This document shows, piece after piece, positions 30,469 through 40,093 of a stretch of 64,000 bases of DNA; the first letter of the stretch is position 1, and every line of letters starts with the position of its first letter. The DNA is taken from contig NZ_JGYP01000001.1 in NCBI RefSeq assembly GCF_000741525.1, positions 434,001 through 498,000 of the forward strand, given 5' to 3'. Source of the stretch: Bifidobacterium bohemicum DSM 22767. Lineage in GTDB: Bacteria > Actinomycetota > Actinomycetes > Actinomycetales > Bifidobacteriaceae. The position numbers were made by a program, and so were the translations under genes. The notes below the pieces were generated by a model. That model saw only the letters and a list, made by a program, of their open reading frames with translations, did not search any database and was not told where the DNA came from.

Positions 30469-31245
30469 CTACTTGCGGAGGGTGAGAATCTCCGGTCCGT
30501 TCTCGGTAATGGCGATGGTGTGCTCACTATGTGCGCCGGTGGAGCCATCGACACTGCGCAAGGTCCAACCGTCCTTGGCGTCCTGATATATCTCGTCCGT
30601 GGTCTTCATGAACCACGGCTCGATGGCGATCGTCAGACCCGGACGCAACTTGTATCCATGGTGCGCCTTGCCGTCATTGGGTACGAACGGGTCACCATGC
30701 ATCACATGACCGATGCCGTGGCCACCGAACTCCATGTTGACCGTATACCCATGCTCATGAGCCACATCGCCAACCGCGGCCGAGATGTCACCAAGGCGAT
30801 TGCCCGACTGCGCCGCCGCGATTCCGGCAGCCAACGCCTCTTCCGTGCAGGCGATCAGTGCAAGATCGCTTGGATCCGGATCGCCACCGACCACGAAGCT
30901 CACGGCTGAGTCCCCGCACCAGCCGTCGACACTGACCGCGAGATCGAGGCTGACCAAATCACCATCCTTTAAGTTGTAGTCATAGGGAACACCGTGCAGC
31001 ACCGCATCATTGACGGACGTGCAGATGTAATGCTTGAACGGACCGGTTCCGAAATCAGGGGCATAGTTCACATAGCACGATTCTGCGCCCTTGCGGCCTT
31101 CGATGCGGCGCCGCACCAGGTCGTCGATCTCCAGTAGGTTGGTGCCCACTTTCGTGGTCTCCTTCAATTCCTGCAAGATGCTGCCCACGAATCGACCCGC
31201 CGTCTTCATGGCAGCCACTTCGGAGGGTGTTTTCAGTTCGATCAT
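30469..31245 (-). CDS. map: Methionine aminopeptidase, type I
   Basis: A 258-residue cytoplasmic metalloenzyme that removes the initiator methionine. Metal ligands are visible in order: Asp in SLDLAVSVDGWCGDSAVSF (two Asp), His in GHGIGHVMH, Glu in IAIEPWF and Glu in AHSEHTIAI. The start at 31245 (MIELKTPSEVAAM) fits the family; a GTG six bases upstream is the alternative. Length is that of type Ia enzymes without extra domains. It lies downstream of nothing on its strand and precedes the decayed gltA. Confidence 0.96.
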   Translation of the reverse strand: MIELKTPSEVAAMKTAGRFVGSILQELKETTKVGTNLLEIDDLVRRRIEGRKGAESCYVNYAPDFGTGPFKHYICTSVNDAVLHGVPYDYNLKDGDLVSLDLAVSVDGWCGDSAVSFVVGGDPDPSDLALIACTEEALAAGIAAAQSGNRLGDISAAVGDVAHEHGYTVNMEFGGHGIGHVMHGDPFVPNDGKAHHGYKLRPGLTIAIEPWFMKTTDEIYQDAKDGWTLRSVDGSTGAHSEHTIAITENGPEILTLRK

Positions 31246-31390
31246 ATTCACATTACCTTAACTACGCAGCCGACCGGGCCGGCATCGGTTACAACGCCAC
31301 AACACGACTAAAGGCGTCGCACATATACCTATCGGTATAGCGCAACGCCCGTATAAACAGAATTTGAGACTTACGATTCAACACACCGAA

Positions 31391-32137
31391 TCAGTTGCGT
31401 CCGAAACGGAAGGCGCGCACCACGGAAAGAACGCCGAGCACCACCATGATGCAGCCGGAGAACACAATCAGCCACACCATCGAAGTGATCGGGGAGAACA
31501 ACACGACAACGCCGGCAATTAGCGAGATGACGGCGTAGACGATGGCCCACCCCGAACTCGGAATCCTCCACGACTCGGCCAAAGCCATGATGCCTTCGAC
31601 AATCCAGCCGATACCCACCGTCATGGTGACCAGAACGGTGAGCACGGTGGCGGAAAGCTGGGTGTTCTTCAACATCACGATGCCACCGACCACCAACAAC
31701 ACGCCTACGAGGATGTCCAGCACACGCCAGCCACCCGGCAGACCCATCTCGACTATGGCGCCTACAATGCGAATGGCGCCGGATATGAGGAAATAAATCC
31801 CAAGAGCCACGGTGAAAACGACCAAGGTCTTGCCGGGCCAGAACAAAAGCGCCAACCCCAGCACAACCGCCGCCAGACCCACAACACCGTAAACCACGCG
31901 AATCGTTCGCTTGGCCTGCTCGGGAAGCCAGGACTCGACCAGCTTGAATGGGTTCATATGCCACCAGTCGCCACCGGGCTGCCCGCCAGGCATGTTCGGA
32001 CCCGTAAATTGGGTACCCCCGCCATTCGGATCACCGAATTGCGGCCCAGCACCGTTCGGATCGGTCGCCCGTGGAACGCCGTACTGCTGTTCACCACCGT
32101 TTTGAGGGCCATTACCGTTCATGTCTTCATATGTCAT
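31391..32137 (-). CDS. HdeD-family (DUF308) membrane protein
   Basis: A 248-residue protein. The first 60 residues are rich in Gly, Asn, Gln and Pro (NGNGPQNGGEQQYG). Six hydrophobic helices follow, in repeated pairs characteristic of HdeD (VVYGVVGLAAVVLGLALLFW; LVVFTVALGIYFLISGAIRI; VLDILVGVLLVVGGIVML). The ATG at 32137 has AAGGAG nine bases upstream; the frame extends further without a site. Related E. coli HdeD is an acid-stress membrane protein; function here is not established. Confidence 0.8.
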   Translation of the reverse strand: MTYEDMNGNGPQNGGEQQYGVPRATDPNGAGPQFGDPNGGGTQFTGPNMPGGQPGGDWWHMNPFKLVESWLPEQAKRTIRVVYGVVGLAAVVLGLALLFWPGKTLVVFTVALGIYFLISGAIRIVGAIVEMGLPGGWRVLDILVGVLLVVGGIVMLKNTQLSATVLTVLVTMTVGIGWIVEGIMALAESWRIPSSGWAIVYAVISLIAGVVVLFSPITSMVWLIVFSGCIMVVLGVLSVVRAFRFGRN

Positions 32138-32529
32138 CGCAGTCAGCTCCTTGCCTCTTGTGTTCATGTATGATTCTAGACGGCAATGCCATATGATGCC
32201 ACTAGTAGCCGAGGGCATAATCAGGGGTTGCACACACAGCTTTTTATGGTATTCACATGTGCAATAGAACGCTTGGGGGCATCCGGTGCGATGATGACTC
32301 CCGCTTTTTTAATCCCAACCCACACTGCCGACCAGAAGTTGAAGTTACGGAAACCTTCGAACAACACAGCATCGTCATAAAAACACCATGAACAACACAA
32401 GTCAATCGGCAACGGTATTGAAACCGCCGACATAAGCATGACATGGCTCCCCCATCCAAAACCGAGAGCAATGATGGACGAACAGTGCTATCCTTGTCCC
32501 TTGTCAGCGAGAATCAGTACGCTGGAACC

Positions 32530-34611
32530 ATGGACACACCGATGATTTCAGGTCTTGACACCTCCTCCTTCTCCACCACCATCAATCCTGCGGACGATCT
32601 GTTTCGCTTCGCCAACGGCCCTTGGATAGACACCTTTGAAATGCCTGCCGACCGTTCTCGTTACGGCAATTTCGATAGGCTCGCCGAGCAGTCCGAGGAA
32701 CAGATTCACGATATCCTCGAAGACCCGGACTGCAAAGCCACAAAATCGCAGGCCCTCTACCGTTCCTTCATCGACACCGAAGCGATTGAAGCGGCGGGCA
32801 TGAGCCCCATTGCCGAATCCCTTAAGGCCATAGACAAAATAGCCGACAAGGCCGCCATGACACGCCTGTTGGGCACGCAGACGGTGACCGGAGGCGCAGA
32901 CCTGTTCGGGATGAGCGTCGAGGCCAACCCGTCGGACCCTTCCTCCGACAAACGCATACTGTGGATCGGTCAAGGCGGCATCGGTCTGCCCGACGAAGCC
33001 TATTACCGCGAAGATCGCTACGCTGACATCCGCACCAAATACATGGACATGATGGTACGCATGCTCACCCTTGCCGGCGACGACGAAACCGAAGCCCGCG
33101 ACAAAGCCGCACGCGTCATGGCTTTCGAGACCAAAATCGCCTCACATCATTTCGACAATGTTACGGAACGTGATCCGCAAAAAACGTTCAATCTGATGAA
33201 TTTTGACCAGCTTCAAACGATGATGCCGAACTTCGACATGGCCGCTTGGGTCGACGCCGCACAGCAGGCGTACGACACAACCCCCACGTCCAGGTTACTG
33301 CCCGCGGACTTCACAACCGCGTTCGCCCGTCTGAACGTAATGGAACCACCATTCTTCCAAGGTCTCGACCACGAGTGGGCGGCCGCAAGTCTCGATGACA
33401 TCAAGCTGTGGACGCGCGTCCACACCATCATCGGCGCAGCCAGCTGCCTGAGCCATGACTTCGACCAGGCCAGCTTCGACTTCTATGGCAAGGTTCTTTC
33501 CGGGTCCACCGAGCAACGCGATCGCTGGAAGCGTGGCGTTTCCCTGGTCAATGGGCTCACCGGCGAGGACGTGGGTCAGGAGTACGTGCGCCGTCACTTC
33601 CCCGCCAGCTCCAAAAAGCGTATGGAGGAATTGGTAGGCAACATCATCGAGGCTTATCGCGTCTCCATCAGCGGCAGCGACTGGCTGGGCGAGCAGACCA
33701 AAGCCAAAGCGCTCGACAAACTTAACAAGTTCAAGCCCATGATCGGCTACACGAACCACTGGCGCGACTATAGCGCCTTGGATGTCAGCAGCGACAAGGG
33801 ATTGATGGACAACATCAAGGCCTCCAGCACCTATGGAATGGGCTATATGCTCTCGCGCGTGGGCCAACCCGTGGACCGTGAGGAATGGGGGATGAACCCG
33901 CAGACGGTCAACGCCTATTACGAGCCGACCATGAATGTGATCGTGTTCCCCGCGGCGATTCTGCAACCTCCGTTCTTTAATCCCGAAGCCGACGACGCCG
34001 CGAACTACGGCGGCATCGGCACTGTGATCGGCCATGAGATCGGCCACGGCTTCGATGACCAGGGCAGCCAGTTCGATGGCGACGGCAATCTGAACGACTG
34101 GTGGACGGCCGACGATAAGGCTAATTTCCAGAATCGCACCAAAGCGCTTATCGAACAGTACAATGCGCTGACTCCTTCCCAGCTAGCGGACAAATATGGG
34201 GACGAACCCGCCTCGATGCCTCACGTCAACGGCGCATTGACCACCGGTGAAAACATCGGAGACCTTTCCGGAGTCAATATCGCGTTGAAGGCCTATGCCT
34301 TCGCACTTGACACCGACCACGGCCAGAGAAAGGACGGCTCGACCGAAAGCATTGAGCACTCGCTCGAAGAGGCTCCGGTCATCGAAGGCTATACCGGCTT
34401 GCAGCGCTTCTTCCTGAGCTACGCGACCATCTGGCGGTGCTCCAAGCGTGACGAGATCTGCGAACAGTACCTTCAGATCGACCCACACTCCCCGGAGGAA
34501 TTCCGCGCCAACCAGATAAGCCGGAATGTGGATCTCTTCTACAAGGCCTTCGACGTGACGCCGAGCAACCGGATGTGGCTGGCGCCGGAGGAACGCGTAC
34601 ACATTTGGTGA
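32530..34611 (+). CDS. pepO: M13-family zinc metallopeptidase (PepO/neprilysin-like)
   Basis: A 693-residue endopeptidase. The zinc motif HEIGH lies in VIGHEIGHGFDDQG (about residues 502-506) and the third ligand Glu in GENIGDLSGVNIAL about 70 residues later. NAYYEPTMNVIVFPAAILQPPFF is the substrate-binding strand and the C-terminus RMWLAPEERVHIW matches the bacterial family, where the last residue is a conserved Trp. No signal peptide is seen, so it is likely cytoplasmic and degrades oligopeptides. The start at 32530 was taken because the domain begins soon after; its ribosome-binding site is weak and an ATG at 32443 is in frame. Confidence 0.93.
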   Translation: MDTPMISGLDTSSFSTTINPADDLFRFANGPWIDTFEMPADRSRYGNFDRLAEQSEEQIHDILEDPDCKATKSQALYRSFIDTEAIEAAGMSPIAESLKAIDKIADKAAMTRLLGTQTVTGGADLFGMSVEANPSDPSSDKRILWIGQGGIGLPDEAYYREDRYADIRTKYMDMMVRMLTLAGDDETEARDKAARVMAFETKIASHHFDNVTERDPQKTFNLMNFDQLQTMMPNFDMAAWVDAAQQAYDTTPTSRLLPADFTTAFARLNVMEPPFFQGLDHEWAAASLDDIKLWTRVHTIIGAASCLSHDFDQASFDFYGKVLSGSTEQRDRWKRGVSLVNGLTGEDVGQEYVRRHFPASSKKRMEELVGNIIEAYRVSISGSDWLGEQTKAKALDKLNKFKPMIGYTNHWRDYSALDVSSDKGLMDNIKASSTYGMGYMLSRVGQPVDREEWGMNPQTVNAYYEPTMNVIVFPAAILQPPFFNPEADDAANYGGIGTVIGHEIGHGFDDQGSQFDGDGNLNDWWTADDKANFQNRTKALIEQYNALTPSQLADKYGDEPASMPHVNGALTTGENIGDLSGVNIALKAYAFALDTDHGQRKDGSTESIEHSLEEAPVIEGYTGLQRFFLSYATIWRCSKRDEICEQYLQIDPHSPEEFRANQISRNVDLFYKAFDVTPSNRMWLAPEERVHIW

Positions 34612-34626
34612 CGTTTCCGTCCATCA

Positions 34627-34700
34627 CACCCTCTTCGCACGCCCTTTATGATGACTTTCATACCATCTGGGAGGCAAAGCGGAGAGGGCGTTTCGTTATT
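34627..34700 (+). terminator. Possible terminator after pepO
   Basis: CACCCTCTTCGC (34627-34638) pairs at 10 of 12 positions with GCGGAGAGGGCG (34679-34690), followed by TTTCGTTATT. The loop is long (40 bases), so the call is tentative. Confidence 0.4.
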
Positions 34701-34824
34701 ATTGCAAAGAACTGACAACTATGCTTCGATGACGACTCCCTCTCCCCGCGAACACGTCGAACGAGCCTTCGTTGAGCACCCATGATCCAAAGACGAATCT
34801 CATAGCGAATCACGCTTCCCGTGG

Positions 34825-35415
34825 TCAGTGAACTTCATCGGGTTGGGCGCCAAATTCATCCGGGGAAACTTGATCCACCGAAGAATCAGCGTTCGCAGAA
34901 GACCTCCAGGCATCATCATTGGTGCGCGGAGCGTGATTTGGATAAGCCGCGCCAGCCACATCCGTATAGGAAGCGGCACCATTAGAAGCGTCGTGATAAG
35001 GATCGCTACCGGGAGCCTGCCGGCTCTGACGAGGATCGAACGTTGAGCCATTTGCCTTGGTTCGTTTGAAATGGCTGACACCGAGGCTGAGGTCGTGTCC
35101 GATGCCGGTCGCCTCCATGACCATTTTGACGTGCTTGACTCCGTCCTTGCTCCATTCCTCACCATACAAGGCGCCGGTGGCCACTACCGGATCGCCTTTG
35201 TGAATGGAGCGCATGACATTGAGTGCCAAAGCACGATACGCTTTGACCGTCAACCATGTGGTGGATCGGTCACACCATTGTCCCGTTGACGAATTGTAGT
35301 ATCTCGGGGTGCACCCGATTCGGAACGAGCAGGCCGCACTATCCCCTTCCCTGCCGAAACTGACAGGATCGGCCCCCACGAATCCGTTGATCGTTACTGT
35401 CGATTGCTGCGCCAT
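34825..35415 (-). CDS. ssb: Single-stranded DNA-binding protein without acidic C-terminal tip
   Basis: A 196-residue SSB. The OB fold is clear: VTINGFVGADPVSFGREGDSAACSFRIG, WLTVKAYRALALNVMRSIHKGDPVVATG and LYGEEWSKDG. The C-terminal third is a flexible Ser/Asn/Asp-rich region ending EFGAQPDEVH. The DDDIPF-like acidic tip that recruits repair and replication partners in the main SSB is absent, so this is probably a paralogue such as SsbB. The start at 35415 follows AAAGGA by eight bases; a frame upstream to 35433 lacks support. Confidence 0.9.
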   Translation of the reverse strand: MAQQSTVTINGFVGADPVSFGREGDSAACSFRIGCTPRYYNSSTGQWCDRSTTWLTVKAYRALALNVMRSIHKGDPVVATGALYGEEWSKDGVKHVKMVMEATGIGHDLSLGVSHFKRTKANGSTFDPRQSRQAPGSDPYHDASNGAASYTDVAGAAYPNHAPRTNDDAWRSSANADSSVDQVSPDEFGAQPDEVH

Positions 35416-35942
35416 ACCAGCATTCCTTTCCAAACGAGATGGATGTCATCACATGAAAATGGACTGCGGGAACCCCCAGAGGGATGCGGTTATATACACA
35501 ACCGCCTCGCTTTCAACAAATTGCTGTGCAATCTGTCCGGATTCCCGCGGTTCCATCAGTATGTATCGTCGCCATCAGGTCAGGCAAGCCAAATCAGGAC
35601 TGTGGTCTAAATCAAGACCCTCTCGGCGTGCCGTGGATAACCATGTGGATGACTCTGCGTTATCCACAACATCGGACCGCCCAACACAGGCAATTCAGAG
35701 TCAACTGTTGAAACAATCCGAAACGCCGTGATGAAACAAAACAACCGATAGACCAACAGACGAGATTCGGCCCCGGAACGGGTCATACAAAGCAAAAGCC
35801 CGGCCGCCAAACCTTGTTACCCGATCAAAGCGCGTTTAAAGCTTAAGGCTTGGGTTTTTGAACGACTGTGACCACACACCCACATGTACGACAGCAGTCA
35901 TTCCCGGGCGCACCGTTGCGTCCGGGAATGACCCGATATCGC
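35416..35942. other. Intergenic region with DnaA-box-like sites
   Basis: About 530 bases without a supported gene. It holds TTATCCACA at 35660-35668 and its near-inverse CGTGGATAA at 35632-35640, both close to the DnaA box TTATNCACA, and a strong hairpin near its end. A third similar site, TTATCCACG, lies at 37861-37869 upstream of proS. Confidence 0.4.
35898..35931 (-). terminator. Hairpin downstream of proS
   Basis: TCATTCCCGGGCGCA (35898-35912) pairs with TGCGTCCGGGAATGA (35917-35931), a 15-base stem with one G-U pair and a four-base loop, 12 bases beyond the proS stop. It lacks a T-run but is otherwise like a terminator. Confidence 0.6.
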
Positions 35943-37781
35943 TTATTTACTTAGCAACGCCTCGAAACGACGCTGCAGTTCATCGGATGCCTCGGCAGCC
36001 GGCAACACAACGGTGTCGGCACCGTCACGCCCACGCACCTCGATGGTGCCGTCGTTAAGATAGTCGCGACCGACCACGGCCACCAACGGCACGCCGATCA
36101 GCTCGGCATCCTTGAATTTGACGCCCGGCGAAACCTTCCTGCGATCGTCGTAAATGACTTCCAGACCATTAGCCTCCAACTGCTCGACCAACTTCTCGGC
36201 GCCTTCGAACGCCTCTTCCTGCTTGCCGGTAGCCACCACATGCACTGCGGCAGGCGCGATGTTCGCTGGCCAAGCCAGTCCTTTATCGTCATGATGCGTT
36301 TCGGCAATGCAGGCCAGGACGCGCGACACGCCAATGCCGTAGCTGCCCATCCACACCGGCACGGCCTTGCCGTTCTGATCGAGCACCTTGAGGCCGAGCG
36401 CTTCGGAATATTTCAGGCCAAGCTGGAACACCTGACCGATCTCCACACCACGCTCGAAGCTCAACGGGCCTGAGCCGTCGGGGCTCATATCACCGTCACG
36501 CACTTCAGTGGCCTCAACCGTACCGTCGGCGGTGAAGTCACGCCCGTAGACCATATCGAAAGCGTCGACGCCAAGTTTGTTGCCGCCAGTGACCCATGCG
36601 GACCCCTTGGCGATATGGGCGTCGACAAGGTAACGCACAGGATCCTTAATGCCCGAATCCTTGCCTCGCGCCTGCGGACCGAGCACCTTGGGCCCGATGT
36701 ATCCCTTGACGAACTCCGGATGCCCCTTGAGGTCCGCCTCGTTCGCCTCTTCAATCTCGGCCGGGGCAAACTGAGCCTCGAGCCTCTTCATATCCACGAC
36801 GCGATCGCCGGGGAGGGCCACGACCACGATTTCACGCCAAGGCTTGCGGTGCTCCTCAACCTCGTCATCGGGTTCACCCGGATGCTTGACCGCGATGACC
36901 ACATTCTTGAGCATGTCGGAGGCGACCCAGCCGCGACCGTCCTGGCGCTGGTAGAGGGCTTCGCACTGCCGGACCATATCGTCGATGGACTCGGCATCAG
37001 GCAGCTCACGCAGGCTCATGGAGGGGGTCTTCGAGCAATCGATTTCAGGCACCTCAGGGGTGGTCAGAGCCTCGACGTTCCAAGCCTTGCCGCTCGGAGC
37101 CTTCGCGAAGGTGTCCTCTCCGATGGCCATCGGAGACAGGAACTCCTGTGATTCGAAACCGCCCATCGGGCCGGAGACGGCGTGCACCATGATATAGCCC
37201 AGATCGAGACGTCTGAAGATGCGCTCGTATGCGTCGCGTTCCTCGACATACGCCTTCTTGAGGCCCTCCTCGTCAATAGTGAACGAGTAGCCGTCCTCCA
37301 TGATGAACTCACGCCCACGCACCAGACCCGCCCTCGGACGGAACTCGTCGCGGTACTTGGTCTGAATCTGATACAACGTCAGCGGCAGATCCTTATAGGA
37401 CGAATACATGTCCTTGACCAGAAGCGTGAACATCTCCTCGTGCGTCGGCGCAAGCAGGTAATCCGCCTCGTGGCGATCCTTCAGACGGAAGATGTTCTCA
37501 CCATACTCCTCCCAACGATGCGTCGCCTCATAAGGATCCTTCGGCAACAGTGCCGGGAAGTGCACCTCCTGGGCTCCGATGCCGTTCATCTCCTCACGGA
37601 CGACGGATTCGATCTTGGTAAGGACGTTCAGCCCCAGCGGCAGCCAGGTCCAGATGCCGGGGGCGGCCTTGCGGATGTAGCCCGCCCTTTGCAGCAGACG
37701 CGCCGAATCGACGTCGGCGTCGGCGGGGTCCTCGCGCAGCGTACGCAGGAACATGGTGGACATACGAAGTGCTTTAGTCAT
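35943..37781 (-). CDS. proS: Prolyl-tRNA synthetase
   Basis: A 612-residue class II synthetase charging tRNA-Pro. Motif 1 region RAGYIRKAAPGIWTWLPLG, motif 2 around TKYRDEFRPRAGLVRGREF and motif 3 GIGVSRVLACIAETHHDD are all present, with the bacterial-type editing insertion (INS) between motifs 2 and 3 (about residues 220-400) containing KGSAWVTGGNK and GPQARGKD. The C-terminal anticodon-binding domain starts AAVHVVATGK. Start at 37781 gives MTKALRMSTMFLRTLRED, the family N-terminus. Confidence 0.96.
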   Translation of the reverse strand: MTKALRMSTMFLRTLREDPADADVDSARLLQRAGYIRKAAPGIWTWLPLGLNVLTKIESVVREEMNGIGAQEVHFPALLPKDPYEATHRWEEYGENIFRLKDRHEADYLLAPTHEEMFTLLVKDMYSSYKDLPLTLYQIQTKYRDEFRPRAGLVRGREFIMEDGYSFTIDEEGLKKAYVEERDAYERIFRRLDLGYIMVHAVSGPMGGFESQEFLSPMAIGEDTFAKAPSGKAWNVEALTTPEVPEIDCSKTPSMSLRELPDAESIDDMVRQCEALYQRQDGRGWVASDMLKNVVIAVKHPGEPDDEVEEHRKPWREIVVVALPGDRVVDMKRLEAQFAPAEIEEANEADLKGHPEFVKGYIGPKVLGPQARGKDSGIKDPVRYLVDAHIAKGSAWVTGGNKLGVDAFDMVYGRDFTADGTVEATEVRDGDMSPDGSGPLSFERGVEIGQVFQLGLKYSEALGLKVLDQNGKAVPVWMGSYGIGVSRVLACIAETHHDDKGLAWPANIAPAAVHVVATGKQEEAFEGAEKLVEQLEANGLEVIYDDRRKVSPGVKFKDAELIGVPLVAVVGRDYLNDGTIEVRGRDGADTVVLPAAEASDELQRRFEALLSK

Positions 37782-38051
37782 AATCCCTAAATTATTCGCG
37801 CAAGCCGACAACTGGACACGGCCCAACGCAGATTATGCATAACGGAATTCGTCCACGGAGTTATCCACGACACGCCGAAGCCTTTCGATTGGGTCCACAG
37901 AACCCGTTTCGCCTTGACCGTCATTGAATACATACGTTGAATAGATACCAAGCATATCACCCACTCCCCCAACCCGTGTGATGCCAACAACGACCGAAGC
38001 ATAAAAATCAATACACATTGAATTGAAATATCAATAGATAAAGAATACAAT

Positions 38052-38246
38052 GTGAAGCGGAGGAAACTGGAACGAATACTGACCGACATAGCGCGCAAGC
38101 ACAACCTTGCCATCACATTTCGACAGGGCGGCAACCGCACAATCGCCCTCATCCGCACGATGCGCGTGGCCATGCCACGCCATCGCGAAATCAACGAGAT
38201 CACAGCGACAAGCATCATCCGCTATTGCGGAAAGGAACCTCAATGA
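38052..38246 (+). CDS. HicA-like toxin of a type II toxin-antitoxin pair
   Basis: A 64-residue basic protein resembling actinobacterial HicA-family proteins: KLERILTDIARKH, then FRQGGNRTIALI and PRHREINEITATSIIRYCG. HicA toxins are small dsRBD-fold mRNases. Relatives usually have a catalytic His just after the Gly-rich turn; here that position appears to be Arg (GGNRT), so activity may be reduced. The start is a GTG at 38052 because the overlapping ATG is followed at once by a stop. The stop overlaps the next gene's start (ATGA), the usual toxin-antitoxin coupling. Confidence 0.7.
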   Translation: MKRRKLERILTDIARKHNLAITFRQGGNRTIALIRTMRVAMPRHREINEITATSIIRYCGKEPQ

Positions 38247-38620
38247 GCACAGATGAAGTCACGGCGATCGCCACACGGAGCGGGGCGTGGTGGGCCGTTG
38301 AGGTACCACAGCGACCTGACCTGTTCACCCAGGTCAGAAGGCTCAGCCAAGTCGAACCTATGGTGCACGACGCAGCACGGACGCTAGGACAACCGGTCGA
38401 TGCCGTCCACGTCACGATCCGACTGGCCACCACCGAAGACGACAACATGGTCGAAAGGCTGTATAAAGCCCGGGACGAGGCGAAAACCGCACAGAACAAA
38501 GCGTCGGCACTCACCCGGCAGACTATCACGAAATTACGGGGCCAAGGACTCAAGCTCGCGGATATCGCACAGATAGTGGGATTGACCACGCAACGTGTCA
38601 GCGAACTGCAACGCTCATGA
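38243..38620 (+). CDS. HicB-like antitoxin with C-terminal helix-turn-helix
   Basis: A 125-residue protein. Residues 10-65 resemble HicB (GAWWAVEVPQRPDLFTQVRR, then LSQVEPMVHDAARTL). The C-terminal 45 residues form a helix-turn-helix (LRGQGLKLADIAQIVGLTTQ) that likely represses the operon. GGAAAGGA precedes the ATG at 38243, which overlaps the toxin stop by four bases. Function is inferred from the fold similarity and the gene pair. Confidence 0.72.
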   Translation: MSTDEVTAIATRSGAWWAVEVPQRPDLFTQVRRLSQVEPMVHDAARTLGQPVDAVHVTIRLATTEDDNMVERLYKARDEAKTAQNKASALTRQTITKLRGQGLKLADIAQIVGLTTQRVSELQRS

Positions 38621-38674
38621 AACGTCGCATAAATCTAGGCCGCCAGCCTTACGCACCCCTCCCAAGGAAATCTT

Positions 38675-40093
38675 CTAAAACAGATCCCCTTGCGCGAATT
38701 CGTCGCCTTCAGCGGCAGCGAGCTGGCCTGCGGCCTGCTTGGTGAAAGCGCACTCACCCTCGTCGGCAAGACGAGCGCATGCAATCTTGGAATCGTCACG
38801 CAGTACACCGTCAAGTTCCACGGCATCCCGAGAAACAAAGAACGCACGCTCGCTGATGCCGTCAAGGTAAAGGCCCTCAAGGTTTTCGACACGCGACAAT
38901 GCCACGTAGCCCATACCGGGCGCAAAGGTGCGGGTCAGGTCCATCTCGGCACGATCGAGCGTCATGCCTTGCGATTTGTGGATGGTAATGGCCCAGGCAC
39001 ACCGCAATGGCACCTGTTTGACGCTGGCCAGCACGGTCTCCCCGTCCATCATGTCCCACGATGCCTGCTTCATCGTCACGGTGTTGCCGTTTTCGAACTC
39101 AACGATCGGCCATCCGCCCTTGGCTTCGGCAGCGAATCCTTTGACGATGCCTATCGATCCGTTGACGTACTGACGGTCGGCGTCATTACGCAACGCCATC
39201 ACGGCCGCGCCCGTCTTGAGCACAAGCCTTTCCGGGGCGAGCATGTTCTTTTTCAGCCTGGTGACCAGATTCGCCGCACCGGCGGACTCGGCTACATATC
39301 CGTGCGTTTCGTCCTGTATCTGCGCCAAACGTAGGTCGTTGAGCGCATCGGCCTGCTTGTTGACCGGAAACAGGTGCACGGCCACCTCGCCAGAGGCAGG
39401 AACCTGCCCAAGACGCCCGGCCAGCACGTCATGGTCATCCTGGCTGACCCCACCCTCTCGAATGTCGGTCAGGACCGTGAGCAGCTGACCGTCATCTTGA
39501 CGGTGCTGCTCGGTCAAGTAGCAGACCACCGGGTTCAGTTCGTCCCACACCAACGATTGGGTGACGAATCCGTCTGGATCCTTGCCTGCTTGGGTGTAAT
39601 GCCGCCGTGATTCAATGAACTCCGGTATCATCGTCATCATGTCGTCACCGCGATTCGGCCGGCGCACCGGCGGCAACTGGAAGAAATCGCCAGAAAGCAC
39701 GACCTGCAAACCGCCGAACGGTTCCGGATTATGGCGAAGATTACGACAGACCTGATCGACCATATCAAACAACCAGGCGTGCAGCATCGAAACTTCATCG
39801 ATCACAAGGATGTCCGCCGCTTCGATTTTCCGTTTACGGCGCGATCGGATACGCTTCATCAGATCGGCGGTCATCACCTGCGAGACGCCAACCCCGCTCC
39901 ACGAGTGGATGGTCTGACCGTTGATATGGGTCGAAGCGATGCCGGTCGAAGCGGTGACGGCCACGCTGGCGCCGCGCTTACGGGCCGCACTGATGAATTC
40001 GTTGAGCACATACGTCTTGCCTGCACCGGGGGCGCCGGTGATGAACACGTTGGCACCGGCACCCAATATGGTCAGCGCTTCGGATTGCTTCAT
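38675..40093 (-). CDS. Pif1-like SF1 helicase
   Basis: A 472-residue ATP-dependent DNA helicase. Motif I ITGAPGAGKTYVLNEF, motif Ia VTASTGIASTHINGQTIHSW, motif II DILVIDEVSML, motif III LSGDFFQLPPV and motif VI AITIHKSQGMTLDRAEMDL with YVALSRVENLEGLYL identify the Pif1/RecD-like family. No extra nuclease domain is seen. Role is probably in recombination or resolving DNA structures. The gene is downstream of orn on the minus strand, with a run of nine C between them. Confidence 0.92.
   Translation of the reverse strand: MKQSEALTILGAGANVFITGAPGAGKTYVLNEFISAARKRGASVAVTASTGIASTHINGQTIHSWSGVGVSQVMTADLMKRIRSRRKRKIEAADILVIDEVSMLHAWLFDMVDQVCRNLRHNPEPFGGLQVVLSGDFFQLPPVRRPNRGDDMMTMIPEFIESRRHYTQAGKDPDGFVTQSLVWDELNPVVCYLTEQHRQDDGQLLTVLTDIREGGVSQDDHDVLAGRLGQVPASGEVAVHLFPVNKQADALNDLRLAQIQDETHGYVAESAGAANLVTRLKKNMLAPERLVLKTGAAVMALRNDADRQYVNGSIGIVKGFAAEAKGGWPIVEFENGNTVTMKQASWDMMDGETVLASVKQVPLRCAWAITIHKSQGMTLDRAEMDLTRTFAPGMGYVALSRVENLEGLYLDGISERAFFVSRDAVELDGVLRDDSKIACARLADEGECAFTKQAAGQLAAAEGDEFAQGDLF

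Noticed and set aside
31371..31964. Minus-strand frame of 197 codons overlapping the HdeD-like gene
   Set aside because: Different frame over a gene with clear membrane helices; its own sequence is Arg/His/Gly-rich, typical of a shadow.
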